From: Stercorarius parasiticus
Taxonomy: Eukaryota > Chordata > Aves > Charadriiformes > Stercorariidae
Length of the DNA: 64,000 nucleotides
Direction of reading: 5' to 3'
NCBI GenBank assembly: GCA_013396915.1
Contig: VWZL01002039.1
Span: 187,958 to 251,957, forward strand
In this document: positions 1 through 10,455 of the stretch, one piece after another
Layout: the number at the start of each line of letters is the position of its first letter
Numbering within the stretch: position 1 is the stretch's first letter
Translations under genes and position numbers: made by a program
The notes under the pieces: model-generated
Told to the model about the DNA's origin: nothing
Databases searched by the model: none
What the model saw: the letters and a program-made list of their open reading frames with translations, nothing else

Positions 1-34
1 GTATGAACTTCTCTGCTTTTGTGCGCATGAGTAT

Positions 35-62
35 TAAAAGGAAGATCTTAAAAGGAAGATCT
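35..62. repeat. 14-bp perfect tandem duplication
   Basis: The unit TAAAAGGAAGATCT occurs twice head to tail (35-48 and 49-62) without a mismatch. It is a simple local duplication, and no function is implied. Confidence 0.9.
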
Positions 63-782
63 GCTACCATTTTATGTGTTAATAACACCTCCAAACAGTA
101 CATTAAAGAATAAGAATGCAACACTGCGAGTATAAAAATCGTCCCTAGCTTAGCCAAAATTATATCTGATAAGCCCCAATAAACCCAAAACCGTTTACAT
201 CAGTACTGTGAAGCTAGGGGAGGGTTTGGGGGGTTCTTTTCCTCTGACTGAAACTGCGCATCTTAGGAAAGGCAGCAAGGCTAACACACTGCTTGGCAGC
301 CTGGCGTGGAGACATTCCTAAAAGCTTGTAAGAAAATCAAAGGTAGAACTGAAAAGCTGACGGGTGGCAGCAGTAGCGAGGGCGAGGACGGTTTCTGCAG
401 GACGATCAGGAGATGCATTTCGTAAGAGAGGAACCTTCTCCCCGGATAATTTTTCGTAGCTAGCAACCGTGCCTTGCAGTTTCTGTCTTGCAACAGAAGT
501 TGTATGTGGAGATTTTGTTTCCCTACCTGACCTGTCCGCCCTGCAAGAGGGCCATGAAGCCTCAGGGGGAAAAGCTGGCCCCTGGGGGTTCCTGCTGACA
601 CCTCCCTGCCCACGTCTTGTCCCTCACAGGCCATGACTGATGGGGCTGCAGAAAGGGAGGGGGCTGCGAAGGGTTGATCTGAGACAGGGTAACCAGAGCA
701 ATGGCAGTGGGACTTGCCTGGCTGGAGTCCCCCAGGCGTGGACCAGTGGTGGGGCCTCTGAGGGCTTGGTCCTGGGCTCACC

Positions 783-838
783 TGGGTACCCTGACGTTAC
801 AGAGGTGCCGTGGGTACTCTGACATTGCAGAGATGTCA
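783..838. repeat. 28-bp imperfect tandem duplication
   Basis: Two copies of a 28-base unit beginning TGGGTAC lie at 783-810 and 811-838, sharing the pattern GGGTAC-CTGAC-TT-CAGAG with several substitutions. Similar words (GTGCC, GTGGGTG) continue to about 870, which may be a third, more decayed copy. Confidence 0.7.
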
Positions 839-3800
839 AAGGTGCCCTGTCTTTACACCGTGGGTGTCCCAAAAAACCCTCCGTAACCTTTCACGCCCGG
901 TGTAAACTCTGCCCAAGAGGCATTTGCAGAACACAGGCTTCCTCCTGGCAAGCCTGACTTCATGTGGAGCAAAAGTGGAGAGGTCGTCCCCCTCTCCTCC
1001 TGCCAGCCTCGCCTGCCCGCCCAAACTCAAAATCCCAAAGGAAAACATTTCACTGGTGTTTTGCAATATCCTTCCCCTGTCTGTTTTTGCTGACCCTGTT
1101 TCTCAGTCTGTTGGCTAAGATCAAGCATAGTATCTCAAGGACATCCTGGTCCCATCCTCTGTTCCTCAGGAGGGAACAAGGGAAGATGCAAACAGTTTTG
1201 AAACCCCTTGTTTACATTATTTTGTAATTTATTGAAAATCTTAAATGAAGTAGAGCAACCCATCAACTGAAAATAACCCAAGGAACGTGGTTAGTAAAGG
1301 GGTTGTCAACATATGCAATGAGGACTGAAAAATGGCAGATACAGCTCTACTAAAAAGAATGGAGATAGAGTTGCTGGGGTTTCTCCTGTTTGGAAGTCAA
1401 ATATAGCACCCAGTGAGGATGTCCAGCTCCCAGTTTCTGAACAGTTTGACTCCTGAAGCCCTGCTCCTCAGACTAGGCTCTGTAGGTTTGGGTCTCTGCA
1501 GTTTTTGTCTACAAAAATTCTGGCAGTTCATGAGAAATAGCTTGCCAGCATTTTATTCCACCACGTCTCCTGAGAATGCAGTATGGGATTAAGGCAAATC
1601 TATGATAGCTCCTCGGAGCAGTGTGGTACATGTAATATTTATCCAGACAAACCTTCCCCTAAACGTACGTGCTGGACACAGGACATGAGCACAGGGCTGT
1701 CCCAGCCTCGCCGTAGGGAGGATACCTGGTGTGACAGCACCAGGGCAGCCACCAGCCATGTCCCAGAGAAGGACAGCTTCGTGCCAGATCGGCAGCTCAG
1801 GGCTCTGCCACGGGGCAAGCTGCGAGAGCTGTGGACCACAGGCATGCAGAACAGATGTAATGGAGCAAACTGCTGGCATAAAAAGAGCTCCCGCTCTTTA
1901 TTCGGCATCCAGAAATGGCCTATGATGTCGGGAAGGGATAGATCAGAGATCTATGCAGTGCTACCTTTTCTTGCTGATTGCAGGGGACTGCATTAATAGT
2001 GCTGCTGAGTGTTGATAAGGGCTGCTATAGTGAGAAAAGCCAACTGATATGATAAGGCATGTATTTTTGTGTCACGTTTCAAGCCATTGAATAGCACTGA
2101 GTGGGGGTGGGGTGAACAGGAGCAAAAGTTGGGTTGAAAGTTGTCCTTTATGTTAAAGGAATCTACTTGAATTCACTTTCCAGTAGTTTAAATGCGAAAG
2201 TGGGTTAAGTTAGTTCTGATAAAGTGCTAACTGCATGAATTATGTTCACAGGCAGGAAAAGTGCAAATTTGTGTCACGATTCTGCCTGTGCAGCCTTTTG
2301 GGTTTGAGGTGGGTTTTTTATGACACCCCCCCACACACCCCGTAGGACTACTCGAGGCCTTTCCCAAATAATAGCATCGATTGCAGGCAACGACATGACA
2401 ATTCTGCATTACTGCTAACCCAGGGACAGGGACGCCAAACTTGCTTTCATTACGGATGATTTGATTAACCTTTCATTGAGTCTGCAAAAGGCTATTGAAC
2501 CGACTTGGACACCTTTTCTGTGCTTCAAAGACCCGAGATGTTTTTTATCCAGTCCCTCCCCTTTCTCTTAGCGCACAGAAAGCCTGCAATTACGGGCAGC
2601 TTTCAAGGCTGGCAGCTCTCGCTAACAGCCAGGACTTGTTGGGGCGCAGAGTGGAGGAGCTGAATTGCAGTTGGACCAGAATGAAAGCCATTTCAACCCG
2701 TGCCACTCAACCTCCCGGGGCTGGGACCTCCCCTCATTTCTGGATGCGCACACTCGGAGGCCAGGATCTGGCCTTGGAGCAGGTCTAGCCCATCATTCAG
2801 GTTGTAATCGGTTGCTCCTCTGCCGTGGGGAACAAATACCCAGTGAGCCTACACAGCGCCGTGTCCTCTGCTGGCATCCCTGACCCCTCTGGTCATGCTT
2901 CCCTGTGCAAATCAGGAAAGGGTAACGTTTGCATGAAAACTCACAGGAACTAGGTGATCACAGAGATTCTCATGTCCCACCATGCATGACCAAAACCAGC
3001 CAACAGTTTCAAGAGCTTCTATACAGGGAGTGTCTGACCTTATACAACTTGTTTCTGTAGAAAACCAAGCTTGAACAAATCCTGAGCTGACCTGAGTGCC
3101 TTGGCAGAAGATGAAATTTCTTCACTTGTCTCCTGTTCCCTGGAGCTCTTCAGAGAGGGTCTGGGTCTTTCCATGGCCTTTTTCAAGCCCCCCCTGAAGC
3201 CTTGCCTGAAGGACTTGGGTATGCATGCAAGCTGGTGTTTTTCATCAAGAATCTACGGTACCATTAGCGTGCAGCAACAACTAGGTGAAGAGCATACAAA
3301 GGGCATCACTGAAGGAAAGGGGAAAGGCATCGTGTATGAGCTCCGGTCTTCTTGGTGAACCTCAAGGCCTTCCATTAGAGGATGGTGACTTGTTCCTAAA
3401 ATTTTACTGTGGTGAAGAGGCTCCCTTTTGTAGGACTTACCACCCTCCTCTGATGTACCTAGATCTAAATTTAAACCGAGGTGTCCTGGTAGGTGCTTCA
3501 CGGTGTCAGATTTGTCTCTGGAAGGGATCTGCCTCCAGCACTGCAGGCAACTCTGCCCCCTAAGACTACAATTTAGGTAGTTAGCTAATTTTTACAACAC
3601 TGCAGTACGTTTGTGGGGGGAGAGGGATTTTTCCTCCTTGCAGAGGTGGTTCTGGGACTTTCTGCGGCACGAGGGCTGGCAGCTTTTTGTCTCGACTCAC
3701 AGGGTTGTTAATGTTGTTAATGGTCATAAAATTATTGCACCCTTTCCTAATATCAGTTGACTTTGGACTTGAGAGCCAGTGCTACCCTTTACACTTCAGC

Positions 3801-4869
3801 ATTTCACAAAGACTTTAAATGTTGGCAGTGAGAGCTGGGTATGAACTAATCTGGGCAGCGTGCTACAGCTGCAGCGTTGCTTCACTTAAGCTTTTCCACG
3901 TGTTGACTTCAGAATCAGAGTCTCTATGTGACTCCACCATATGTAAATGTGAGAGTTCATTTTTTCCCCTGCCCATGTTGTGACTGAGCTTAAAAAATCA
4001 TTCCTCTGAAAGCCAGTCTCTTTTAGGTTATGCTGAAGTGAACTTTTCTTTCCAGACAAATGGAGTACTGGGCTAAGATTGAACTTTGTGTTTCAATCCT
4101 TTGACTTTCAGCCACTTCTCTCCCTTGGCACGAGGCTGAAGTGACACAAGGTAGAGACAATTTCCTTCAAAGAAAAAGCAAAAAATTATTCTAAGAAGGC
4201 CTGAAATACCCACAGCCCAAAGCGCCTTCAGGAATGTAATTTATGGTGCATGTTTGGTGGGGGGAATATCAGGTAGGTGCATCCCATCCATTCTTATCTG
4301 CACAACGTGCATGTCTCTTTCTATGATCCTTCACCCAGAATTGTATTTTAATACTACAACTGAAGACAAGTATGTAATTGTTGTGGTGCCTATAAGAAAC
4401 TACAGGCTCCTCTGAAGTCCTCTGAAACTGTGAAGTGTTTCACAATGTATGAAGAGGTAATTTGCATTGAGAATCAATATGCTAATTATTATGTCAACAC
4501 TTATTGTTTTGGCATGTTTCTTGGCTTCTGGTCCTAGAGTGTACATCCACGTACGGTCCCAGTGTGTCTGCGAGACGTAAGATGTGCCTTGGCTCTGTGA
4601 CAGTCACAGGACTTGTTAAAAGAGATACAAACTGAAGATGAAGACTAGTGGCACGGTTTGTACTATTTAATCCAGTCTAGCTTCATTCTGTCAGGGCACA
4701 TCAATTAAATCAGATGAAGAAATTAGGGAGCTTTTGTCTAGCCGGTGAGTTAAATAAATACTGATTAAAATAAAATGATTGTTAAACAGATAGGTCAAAA
4801 TAACTACCATACCAATCCGTATGGTTTATGTAATGTCAAGTGGCGTTGGAATACAAGTGTCAAACATGG

Positions 4870-5260
4870 GCCCAAAGACGTTCTCCTTCTTCATTTTATT
4901 TATTTGGAAGATGGTTGTGCCCTGAGTCAGGGACCAGGAATAGCCGTGCCAGGCGCTGCGCCACCTCCGAACAAAAAGATGAACTTTGCCTCTTGGCTTC
5001 TTCTGCAGCCTGAAAGCTCTTTGGGACACCAGGGGGATGCGCACAGGAGGAGCATGAGAAACAGGCGGACGGTACAGCCTTTAACACCGCAGCTCCCAGC
5101 GTGGAACTGTATAAACACAGCACGCACACAAAGTGTGACTGCGGAATAGTTGGCCGCAGAGTTTCTGCCATATAATACTTTGTGATGAGGCTGAGAGCCA
5201 TCCAGGAGGAGATCAGCTGAAATGGTCCTGGGAGCTTGGAGAAAGCAACCAGAAAACACT
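4870..5260 (+). repeat. Ancient amniote interspersed repeat (unclassified)
   Basis: The segment follows, with decay, a repeat I know from turtle and crocodile DNA. In order it has a 'CAGGGACCAGG' stretch, 'GCCAGGCGCTG', 'GAACAAAAAGATG', a 'GGGGATGCGCACAGGAGGAGCATGAGAAACA'-like part (about 5034-5065), and a final 'GGGAGCTTGGAGAAAGCA' block (about 5229-5246). The order and spacing of these phrases are the evidence. I do not know the class of the element with certainty, and the edges are approximate. Confidence 0.4.
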
Positions 5261-5808
5261 GGCTTGTCTCTGCTAGACCTGTTAGTTCTTAATTGCTCTG
5301 TGGTAACTAATAACTAAGCTGCACAGGAAGAATTATAATGCAAACTTGGGTTGTGCTTGCAGTCTTTTTAAAGTGCTTGCTTTAGGGGCTATGTATACGT
5401 GCGAGGCATGGGGAAGGCTGGTGAAGTGGAAAGGTGCTGTGCGTTGGGATAAGTAGTTATATGAGGAGAATGCGTCTCTACTCTCCCTTGGCGTCCCCAG
5501 ATACATGAAAACACAGTGCCAGCAGAAGGGAAGGGTCCACACCTGAGAGCTCCTCACTTCCCAGGTGTTCGCAGAAAAAATGAGAGCGGCTGAACCTCCT
5601 GTGGTTGCCCAAATGGCCACTGCAAACTTTCTGGCAGATAACTTTGCTTCCTCTTGTTTTCCCTTCACCTGGGAAAAAGGGTGCTGGATTATCGCTTTTC
5701 CAGCCAGCTGCTAACCCAGTAGCACACAACCAAGTCTGACACCCCACTGGGCTCAAAGATGCTTAACCAGATCCTGGTACTTCTCCCCATAGCAACAAAA
5801 TGGCTCTT

Positions 5809-5868
5809 AAACACATCCTGTATACGTCTTCCCCAGGAAAACACATCCTGTATACATCTTCCCTGGGA
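5809..5868. repeat. 30-bp tandem duplication
   Basis: Two adjacent 30-base units (5809-5838 and 5839-5868) share AACACATCCTGTATAC followed by TCTTCCC. They differ at only a few positions (for example GTATACG versus GTATACA), so the duplication is fairly recent compared with the decayed repeats elsewhere in the window. Confidence 0.9.
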
Positions 5869-6587
5869 CACTTGTATCTGCTGTGGATCCCAGTCACAGG
5901 AGGCCAGGGACTGGTGGTGAGGTGGACGATGCTGGGTCAGTCTTGCACTCCCTCCAGGTTTGCTCCTCACCTCCAGGAAGACAGTTCTTTTCTCTTTCTA
6001 CCACAAAGATAAAAACAAAAAGCCAGGAAAGGTTTCTGATCTGTTTATATTCACCAATAATTTTCAAATAAAATTTTTGTAAGTGTCTGTGATCAAGAGA
6101 CAGGAAAAAATTGAATTTGTAAGTGGTGCTACTCCCCACCCCAGGCAACCATCAAAGCCTTTATTTTTTTTTCACAAGGAGCTCTAGTTTTACTTTATCA
6201 AGGCTGCCAAGGACCTTCAGAGCCTGATGACAAGCCTTTTCATTTGAAAATGCACATGTTTGGGTGGGTTTTCTGCCAAAGGTGAGAGACGATACATGTG
6301 CAGAGTAAAGCTAACCTAGAGATGAACTACCCTGCTGCTGGCTCATCTCTCTTTTTTTTTTTCCTTCTGTTTTGTTTTGATTTTGTTTTACTGACAAATT
6401 TCTGGGCTACATTTGTTAGGCTTATGTTCTAACACCTTGCCTATTATTTTTGCTTTACATGTCAGCTTCTTGTTTTCAAGTTGCAAACTCCTATCAGGTA
6501 ACTGAGGGGAACAGATTTTTCTTTCTTTAGCTGTAACTTAGCTGAGAAAAAGTACTTCACCCAACCCCAGGGATCCCTGACAAGTCT

Positions 6588-6612
6588 CACTGGGGGGGGT
6601 GGGGGGTGGGGT
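6588..6612 (+). repeat. G-run tract, possible G-quadruplex
   Basis: Three long guanine runs separated by single thymines (8, 6 and 4 G in a row) occur within about 20 bases. The two longest runs can each supply two G-triplets, so a G-quadruplex is sterically possible on the + strand. It sits just upstream of the CpG-enriched 6.8-7.4 kb patch. Whether it folds in cells cannot be read from sequence. Confidence 0.5.
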
Positions 6613-6769
6613 GTTCTTTAACTCATTTACCTGCAGTAATTAAGCCTGCCCCTCCCCTCCAGCCCCCCATTAAGCAGCCCTGCAGTTCTCCCAGGTGAGC
6701 ACAAAGGCTCACAAAGCAGAAACACCTTTGGGCCCCAGGGGTGGCAATAGGTCTGCTCAGCTATGCCGA

Positions 6770-7420
6770 GTTTAGTCATGCATTTTAAGTTTCTTCCTGA
6801 ACCGGGGTCTTAATTCTTGTGCCATTTTACTGGAACAAAGAGGTCAGATTATTTATAGCTCGGTCGCCTTTGTGTGCGTGCAGCTCGCGATGCCTTCGGT
6901 GCTCCATTTCCTGGGACTCCTTTTCCCTCCGGCTCTTAAGTCGCAGCTATTCTCTCCTAATGCAATAACAGTAATTATCCTATCGCTGGCCAGCGCGGCA
7001 CCCTCCATTAGCACCTGCCTTACCTAGCGTACGGCGCAGGCTGGGAGCCAGGTAAAGCCCGTGTAATTTATAGCTCATCAGAGAAGCCAACCAGCCCACG
7101 GCCTTCTTGCTTTGTAAAGAGACGGACTTATCACCCAGATGCTGCTGCGATGGGTGTGCTGAGAAGGCGGGAAGACAAAAGTAGTGCACCGGCAAGCTCT
7201 GGCCCCATCTCTCTTTGTTTTTGTGCTCTGTTGTTTCACCCAGGCATGCAGTCAAGCAAAATCATCATGACTTGATGCAACCAGAAGACAATATTGACAT
7301 GTTTGGACCTACTCAATAGACCCGCGACATTTCACAATGTAATTGTTGTTTCGCATCCGGCCGCCGAGCGCAGAATGAGAGACGTGGAGCTGGCCCTGCT
7401 AAGGTTTCTCTGCTAAGGCT
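6770..7420. promoter_or_regulatory. Candidate conserved noncoding element / enhancer
   Basis: This patch differs from its surroundings. It carries more CpG (for example GCTCGGTCGCC, GCTCGCGATG, CCGGCCGCCGAGCGC) interleaved with AT-rich homeodomain-type cores (TAATTAT near 6972, TAATTTATAG near 7060, TGTAATTGTTG near 7338). It has no open frame with a plausible product and no repeat signature. Such a mix of retained CpG and TAAT motifs in a gene-poor region is typical of developmental enhancers. Conservation across species cannot be judged here, so the call is an inference. Confidence 0.3.
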
Positions 7421-9039
7421 GGGATTCAATGCAAAGTTTTACAAGTTTTATTTGACTGCTGTTCTATAGCACTCTATAGGATGTGCTGTATGGTGCACAG
7501 ACTGACTTCACAGCCTCTTCAGTCCTCATACATTTGCAGGGTGCATCTGTGGCCCCTTTGGGCTGAAATCATGATCCAGCCCTCCGACACGTTCCGTGGT
7601 CTCAAAATTGCAGAAAAGGGGCCAAACAAGGAGGAAAAAACCCCTGCTCTGAAGGGACAGGGATGTTTGGCTCCCTCCTCTCCTTCTACCACCAAACCCC
7701 TTGGCCTGGGGCAGCCTGGAGTCACCCACCAGTCTGTCTGGAAACAGCACTCCGCTTGTGTTTGTGCCTGAAACCCTGCTCTTCCTATGGCTGAACTTCT
7801 CTTATTCTCCTCACCCTGGAAAGTGCTGCACCAGGCAGGGAGCAGCCCATAGGGGATTTTTGTGCATCCCCCCCATACTGAGCAGGGATGGTCTGTTGAG
7901 TTGTTGGTGACCCGAACCATCAGCGGCCACCCTAACGGTCCAGCTTCCCATCTCAGGCACCAAAGAACTGCTATTGCTGTCAAAAATGTTTTCAAAAGTG
8001 TAAACAAATAGAAAACAAGAACCTATAAATTCTCCTTCATGACAGCACTTGTGGTGTGTCTGCTCTTGGGAGGAGAAATTATTTTTCTTTAACTGCTAAG
8101 CTGACACATCCAGCAGGATTTGGAGGGCAGAGGTAATTGATGAGGTTAGATGAAATGAAGAGCAGATCTTGAGAGAATCACTGTTGACACTGATCCCAGC
8201 TTTGTGCAGGCAAGGCCAGGTAGTCCTTTGCGCTGAGGGTGCAACACGCACACGTCTGCACTGGAGAGATCAGTCAAGGAAAATCTTCTCTGACACCATT
8301 TGGACTTGGCCCGCTTCTGTCCTCCCGGTAGTGAGGAGCATTTTCCGCCGTGCCTTAGAACATCTCAGGCTGATAACCACACGCTTCCCAGCATAAAAGT
8401 TTCTGGCAACATTTCTCTGAGCAGCTTTTGCACTTCTGATGGTCACATGTGCCCTCTGAAACTCAGCAGGAGCAAAGCTTCAGGGTCAGAAATACACTTA
8501 GTCCTTGTTCCTTTAGTCGCTGCTCATGTTTTTGGCTGAGATAAAAACTCTTTTGGAAATTATTCATATCTTCATTCAGTGCTTTGGCAATCTGAGGAGA
8601 CTGCATTACTCGGTGATGCTTCAAGCTAGCAACAGTAGGCCCCAGATATTCTTGTATTTGACAACGAACAAACATCTTCATCAGTGAACTTGTACAGGGT
8701 GATGTTGTTTTGATGTGCAATTAAGTTACTAGGGATCTAGTCACAGAGCAGAGCTTTGAACTCACTGTTTGAAGCAAATGGGGGAATAAACACAAATATG
8801 CATGCATCTGAGACTCAGTTTTCCAGTGGGCAAACTGATGAAGTGGGGTGATGCTCCTCAGCAAAGCCGGCTTGAGGGGAGAAGGTGCAGGCTTGAGTGC
8901 AGGGGAGGCACAGGCAGAGGCAGGGAGGTGAGGGGTCCCACACTCTGCCTGCTCACCCCACGTGTCCGCGGCACTCAGTTCTCCGGTTAGTCCTAGGAAG
9001 CCTCAGGAAGGCTGTTGGGAAGACACAAGGGTTCACAGG

Positions 9040-10455
9040 CTGCAGAAAGAGGGCCTGATTATCTAGAGGTCAAGAAATGCCAGTATAACTGTCAAAAGCA
9101 AACCTGAGCGGAAACTTGCAAAGTATGCTAGAAAAAATGGCAAAAACTTCTTCAAATCTCAATGCTAGAGAGGAGGAAAAGCAGAGTCAGGCTGCCGTGC
9201 AGTAAATGAGATTAAAGATAATCTAGGCATGGCCTAAAATCAAAGGAGTATTTTACCTCTGTTCTCATTTAAGGAAGACAAATCCTAGGGGCAAAAGCAG
9301 GCTGGTTAATGGGAACAAGGATATGGAAATGGAATCACTACTGTGGGGAAGCAAAGCTCAAAGAGCAGGCTGTGTTCCTCCTTGGGGGGGCAGGTCATGC
9401 CTGCCCAGGAGTTCTGGAAAGACCAGCGTGTGAGGTGGCATGTCTAACAGCACCTGTTTTTATACATCTGTCAAGTCAGTGAGGGACCCCGTGGCTGCGG
9501 AATATCCATTACATTGCGTTTGGTTGCGCAGGGTTAAAACATAATCCAGCCAACCATCGTCCTTGTAACTCTGACCTCACTGGTATGTGAGGCTTTGGAA
9601 CATGCCTTGAAGGTTGATTAAGAATGCAAAGGCACATCAAAAATGGGATGAAATGCAACTAAAGGTACATCCTGCCAGACTAACCCGATGGTTCTCTTTG
9701 ATAAAACAATTATTTTCCCAGACAGGTGATATCTGCCAGATTTCCTTTATCTAGACTACTTTAATGTATTTGCTATGATGTCAAGTGTGAAACACCTGAT
9801 GTTGCTGGAGACAAAATAGATTAGGAGAGGAATTGCATGGCTGGTAAGAAGAGGAGGCAATGAACGCTGAGGGTGGAGATCTCAGGCCAGGAGGAGTTAT
9901 CTGGGAGAGTTCTTCAAATAGGAGTTTTGGGACCAATTCTGCTTTAATGTTTGCATTAATGGCATGCTGCTGGCCCACGCGAGCTTTGTGCTGATGAAAT
10001 GTGCTGCACAAAGCTGTGATGCATCGCTGGCACGGAGGTGGTTTGGAGGCCAGGCAGGACGAGTAGGGGACCTCGAGAATGGCTGTAATAAAAGGAGGAT
10101 GACATTCAAGTAAGAGACAGAGAGTCATGCAGGTGAAAGCCAGTGTCAGAGCTGGCTTTTGCTGTTATCAGGGAGTGAATCATTTGGTAAAGTAACTGAG
10201 GAGAAAGAAAAATCAGCTTTAGATAGTCATAGAAAAGTTGTGTGCTGCCAGCTTGATCCTTATGTTGCATCTATTTCCAGTTGAGATGAGGAAATATTAG
10301 TGCCAAAATACACAGCCTAGATTGACTCTCCTCCCTTCCCACCTCTCCTTTTGGGAAAGACGCATTAACAGCAGAGCAGTTGCAGAGAAGAGCTGCAAGG
10401 AAGACCAGGGGACCAGAGACCCTGTCTCCCAGGAGGCCAGGGGAAGGTCCTGGAG
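9040..10455 (+). mobile_element. CR1 LINE, old, RT-domain to 3' part, inactivated
   Basis: Reading 5' to 3' on the + strand, this block follows the amniote CR1 consensus over about 1.4 kb. It has 'AAACCTGAGCGGAAACTTGCAAAGT' (about 9101-9125), 'TTTTACCTCTGTTCTCA' (9251-9267), 'CATCCTGCCAGACTAAC' (9668-9684), 'TTTATCTAGACTACTTTAATG' (9746-9766, the RT segment), and 'TTTTGGGACCAATTCTGCTTTAATGTTTGCATTAATG' (9924-9960), which corresponds to the RT motif around LGP-LFN-FIN. Further on come 'TATTTCCAGTTGAGATGAGGAAATATTAGTGCC' (10271-10303) and 'GTTGCAGAGAAGAGCTGCAAGGA' (10379-10401). CR1 encodes an endonuclease-reverse transcriptase that copies its own RNA. This copy has many stops and frameshifts and lacks the 5' part and the extreme 3' end, so it is dead. 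The segments are collinear, with small deletions around 9370-9450 and 9780-9890. Confidence 0.75.

Larger units (their letters stand above)
1..4869. other. Noncoding unique sequence
   Basis: No exon, RNA gene or named repeat could be recognised here apart from the small tandem duplications listed separately. Open frames are short, overlap on both strands and show no known domain. A C-rich and CA-rich run lies near 2322-2340. Base composition is mixed, with patches that are locally GC-rich (about 560-1020 and 1680-1830) but not dense in CpG. Confidence 0.5.
5261..9039. other. Noncoding unique sequence
   Basis: No coding exon was recognised. The block contains the 30-bp tandem duplication at 5809-5868, the G-run tract at 6588-6612 and the CpG-enriched patch at 6770-7420, listed separately. 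A T-run lies near 6351-6362. A stretch near 8805-8850 faintly resembles the MIR-type phrase 'CTCAGTTT-CC...', but too weakly to call. Confidence 0.5.
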
